From assembly GCA_938038815.1 (NCBI GenBank), contig CALHTF010000068.1:1-64000 (forward strand): a stretch of 64,000 nt of DNA, read 5' to 3'. Source of the stretch: an uncultured Acidimicrobiales bacterium (lineage in GTDB: Bacteria; Actinomycetota; Acidimicrobiia; Acidimicrobiales; SHLQ01). Numbering within the stretch: the stretch's first letter is position 1; each line of letters begins with the position of its first letter. Both the position numbers and the translations under genes were made by a program. Positions 63,675-64,000 of this stretch are shown piece by piece. Below the pieces are notes generated by a model. The model saw only the letters and a list, made by a program, of their open reading frames with translations. It did no database searches and was not told the origin of the DNA.

Positions 63675-64000
63675 CTAGTCGATGATCTTCAGTGCCGGGT
63701 TGAATCGTTTGGTTGGCTTGAGATCTTCGTCGATTGCTCGAGCCATTTCGGCGAACACCAGGCTCGCCTCGGCGGTTGGATCTTCGGCCATGATCGGGCG
63801 GCCCGAGTCTGAACCTTGGCGAAGCTCGGGCACCAAGGGCACCTTGCCCAAGAGCGAGACCTCGAGTCGGTCGGCGAGGTCTTGCCCGCCACCCGAACCA
63901 AAGATGTCGTACTTCTTGCCGTCGTCGCCGGTAAACCACGACATGTTCTCGATAACACCCTTGACCTCAAGGTTGACCTGCTTGGCCATAAAGGCCGCCC
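63675..64000 (-). CDS. Mrp/NBP35-type Fe-S carrier ATPase (C-terminal part, truncated)
   Basis: The last about 108 residues of an Mrp/ApbC-type P-loop ATPase, cut by the window's right edge. RAAFMAK-like entry (AAFMAKQVNLEVKGVIENMSWF), then GGGQDLADRLEVSLLGKVPLVPELRQGSDSGRP, are hallmarks of the family's C terminus. These proteins help deliver Fe-S clusters to apoproteins. The Walker A region lies beyond the window. It runs in the same direction as DUF3107, 72 bp upstream of it, and may begin the same operon. Confidence 0.88.
   Translation of the reverse strand, partial: AAFMAKQVNLEVKGVIENMSWFTGDDGKKYDIFGSGGGQDLADRLEVSLLGKVPLVPELRQGSDSGRPIMAEDPTAEASLVFAEMARAIDEDLKPTKRFNPALKIID

Overview
The window is about 64 kb of GC-rich, tightly packed chromosomal DNA from an actinobacterium. 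The strongest markers are a WhiB1-like gene beside a PdtaS-type histidine kinase, a DUF3107 protein beside two ArsA/Get3-like ATPases, a PASTA-type PknB kinase, and an RDD/SpoIIM/DUF58/MoxR block. Style and gene content suggest the class Acidimicrobiia (Ilumatobacter-like), but that placement is inference. I see no rRNA, tRNA, CRISPR array or intact mobile element. Only one gene-free stretch exceeds 300 bp (12283-12880).

Layout. 1-281: probable right end of an insertion sequence, then a REP-like repeat. 0.3-12.3 kb: aldehyde dehydrogenase, fasciclin protein, thiolase, two tandem membrane-anchored beta-propeller proteins, a HerA-like ATPase with a long coiled-coil tail, a polyprenyl sugar-phosphate transferase and an O-acetylhomoserine sulfhydrylase. 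12.7-16.4 kb: ilvBNC on the minus strand, preceded by a 15-residue leader peptide ending VLVVVVT and a hairpin, a textbook attenuator layout. 16.4-29.7 kb: a nucleotidyltransferase, a membrane diguanylate cyclase, a degenerate membrane histidine-kinase-like protein and a 3183-residue surface protein; the last two overlap by ATGA. 29.7-38.8 kb: ilvD, a sulfatase-like membrane enzyme, a MATE exporter, gatCAB and an SCP2-like protein. 38.8-48.0 kb: PknB, HAD hydrolase, ligA, mnmA, cysteine desulfurase and RDD protein. 48.1-54.3 kb: SpoIIM-like protein facing a DUF58/MoxR/DUF4350/DUF4129/membrane-protein operon. 54.4-64.0 kb: methyltransferase, etfBA with a small zinc-motif protein, a lipid kinase, a glycerophosphodiesterase, whiB, pdtaS, two ArsA-like ATPases, DUF3107 and a truncated Mrp ATPase.

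Working together. IlvB/IlvN, IlvC and IlvD cover the common steps of valine/isoleucine synthesis. GatCAB, MnmA and the desulfurase serve tRNA charging and thiolation. Thiolase and EtfAB suggest acyl-CoA metabolism. The cyclase, pseudo-kinase and giant surface protein look like one adhesion module and are the best candidate for an undescribed system.

Expression. Many genes, mostly first genes of divergent pairs, have a TANNNT-like -10 hexamer ending 6-8 nt before the start codon, implying leaderless mRNAs. In two pairs (16385/16406 and 43989/44009) one partly symmetric -10 box seems to serve both directions. Downstream and operon-internal genes more often have Shine-Dalgarno sequences. A dispersed repeat follows the stop codons of several genes.
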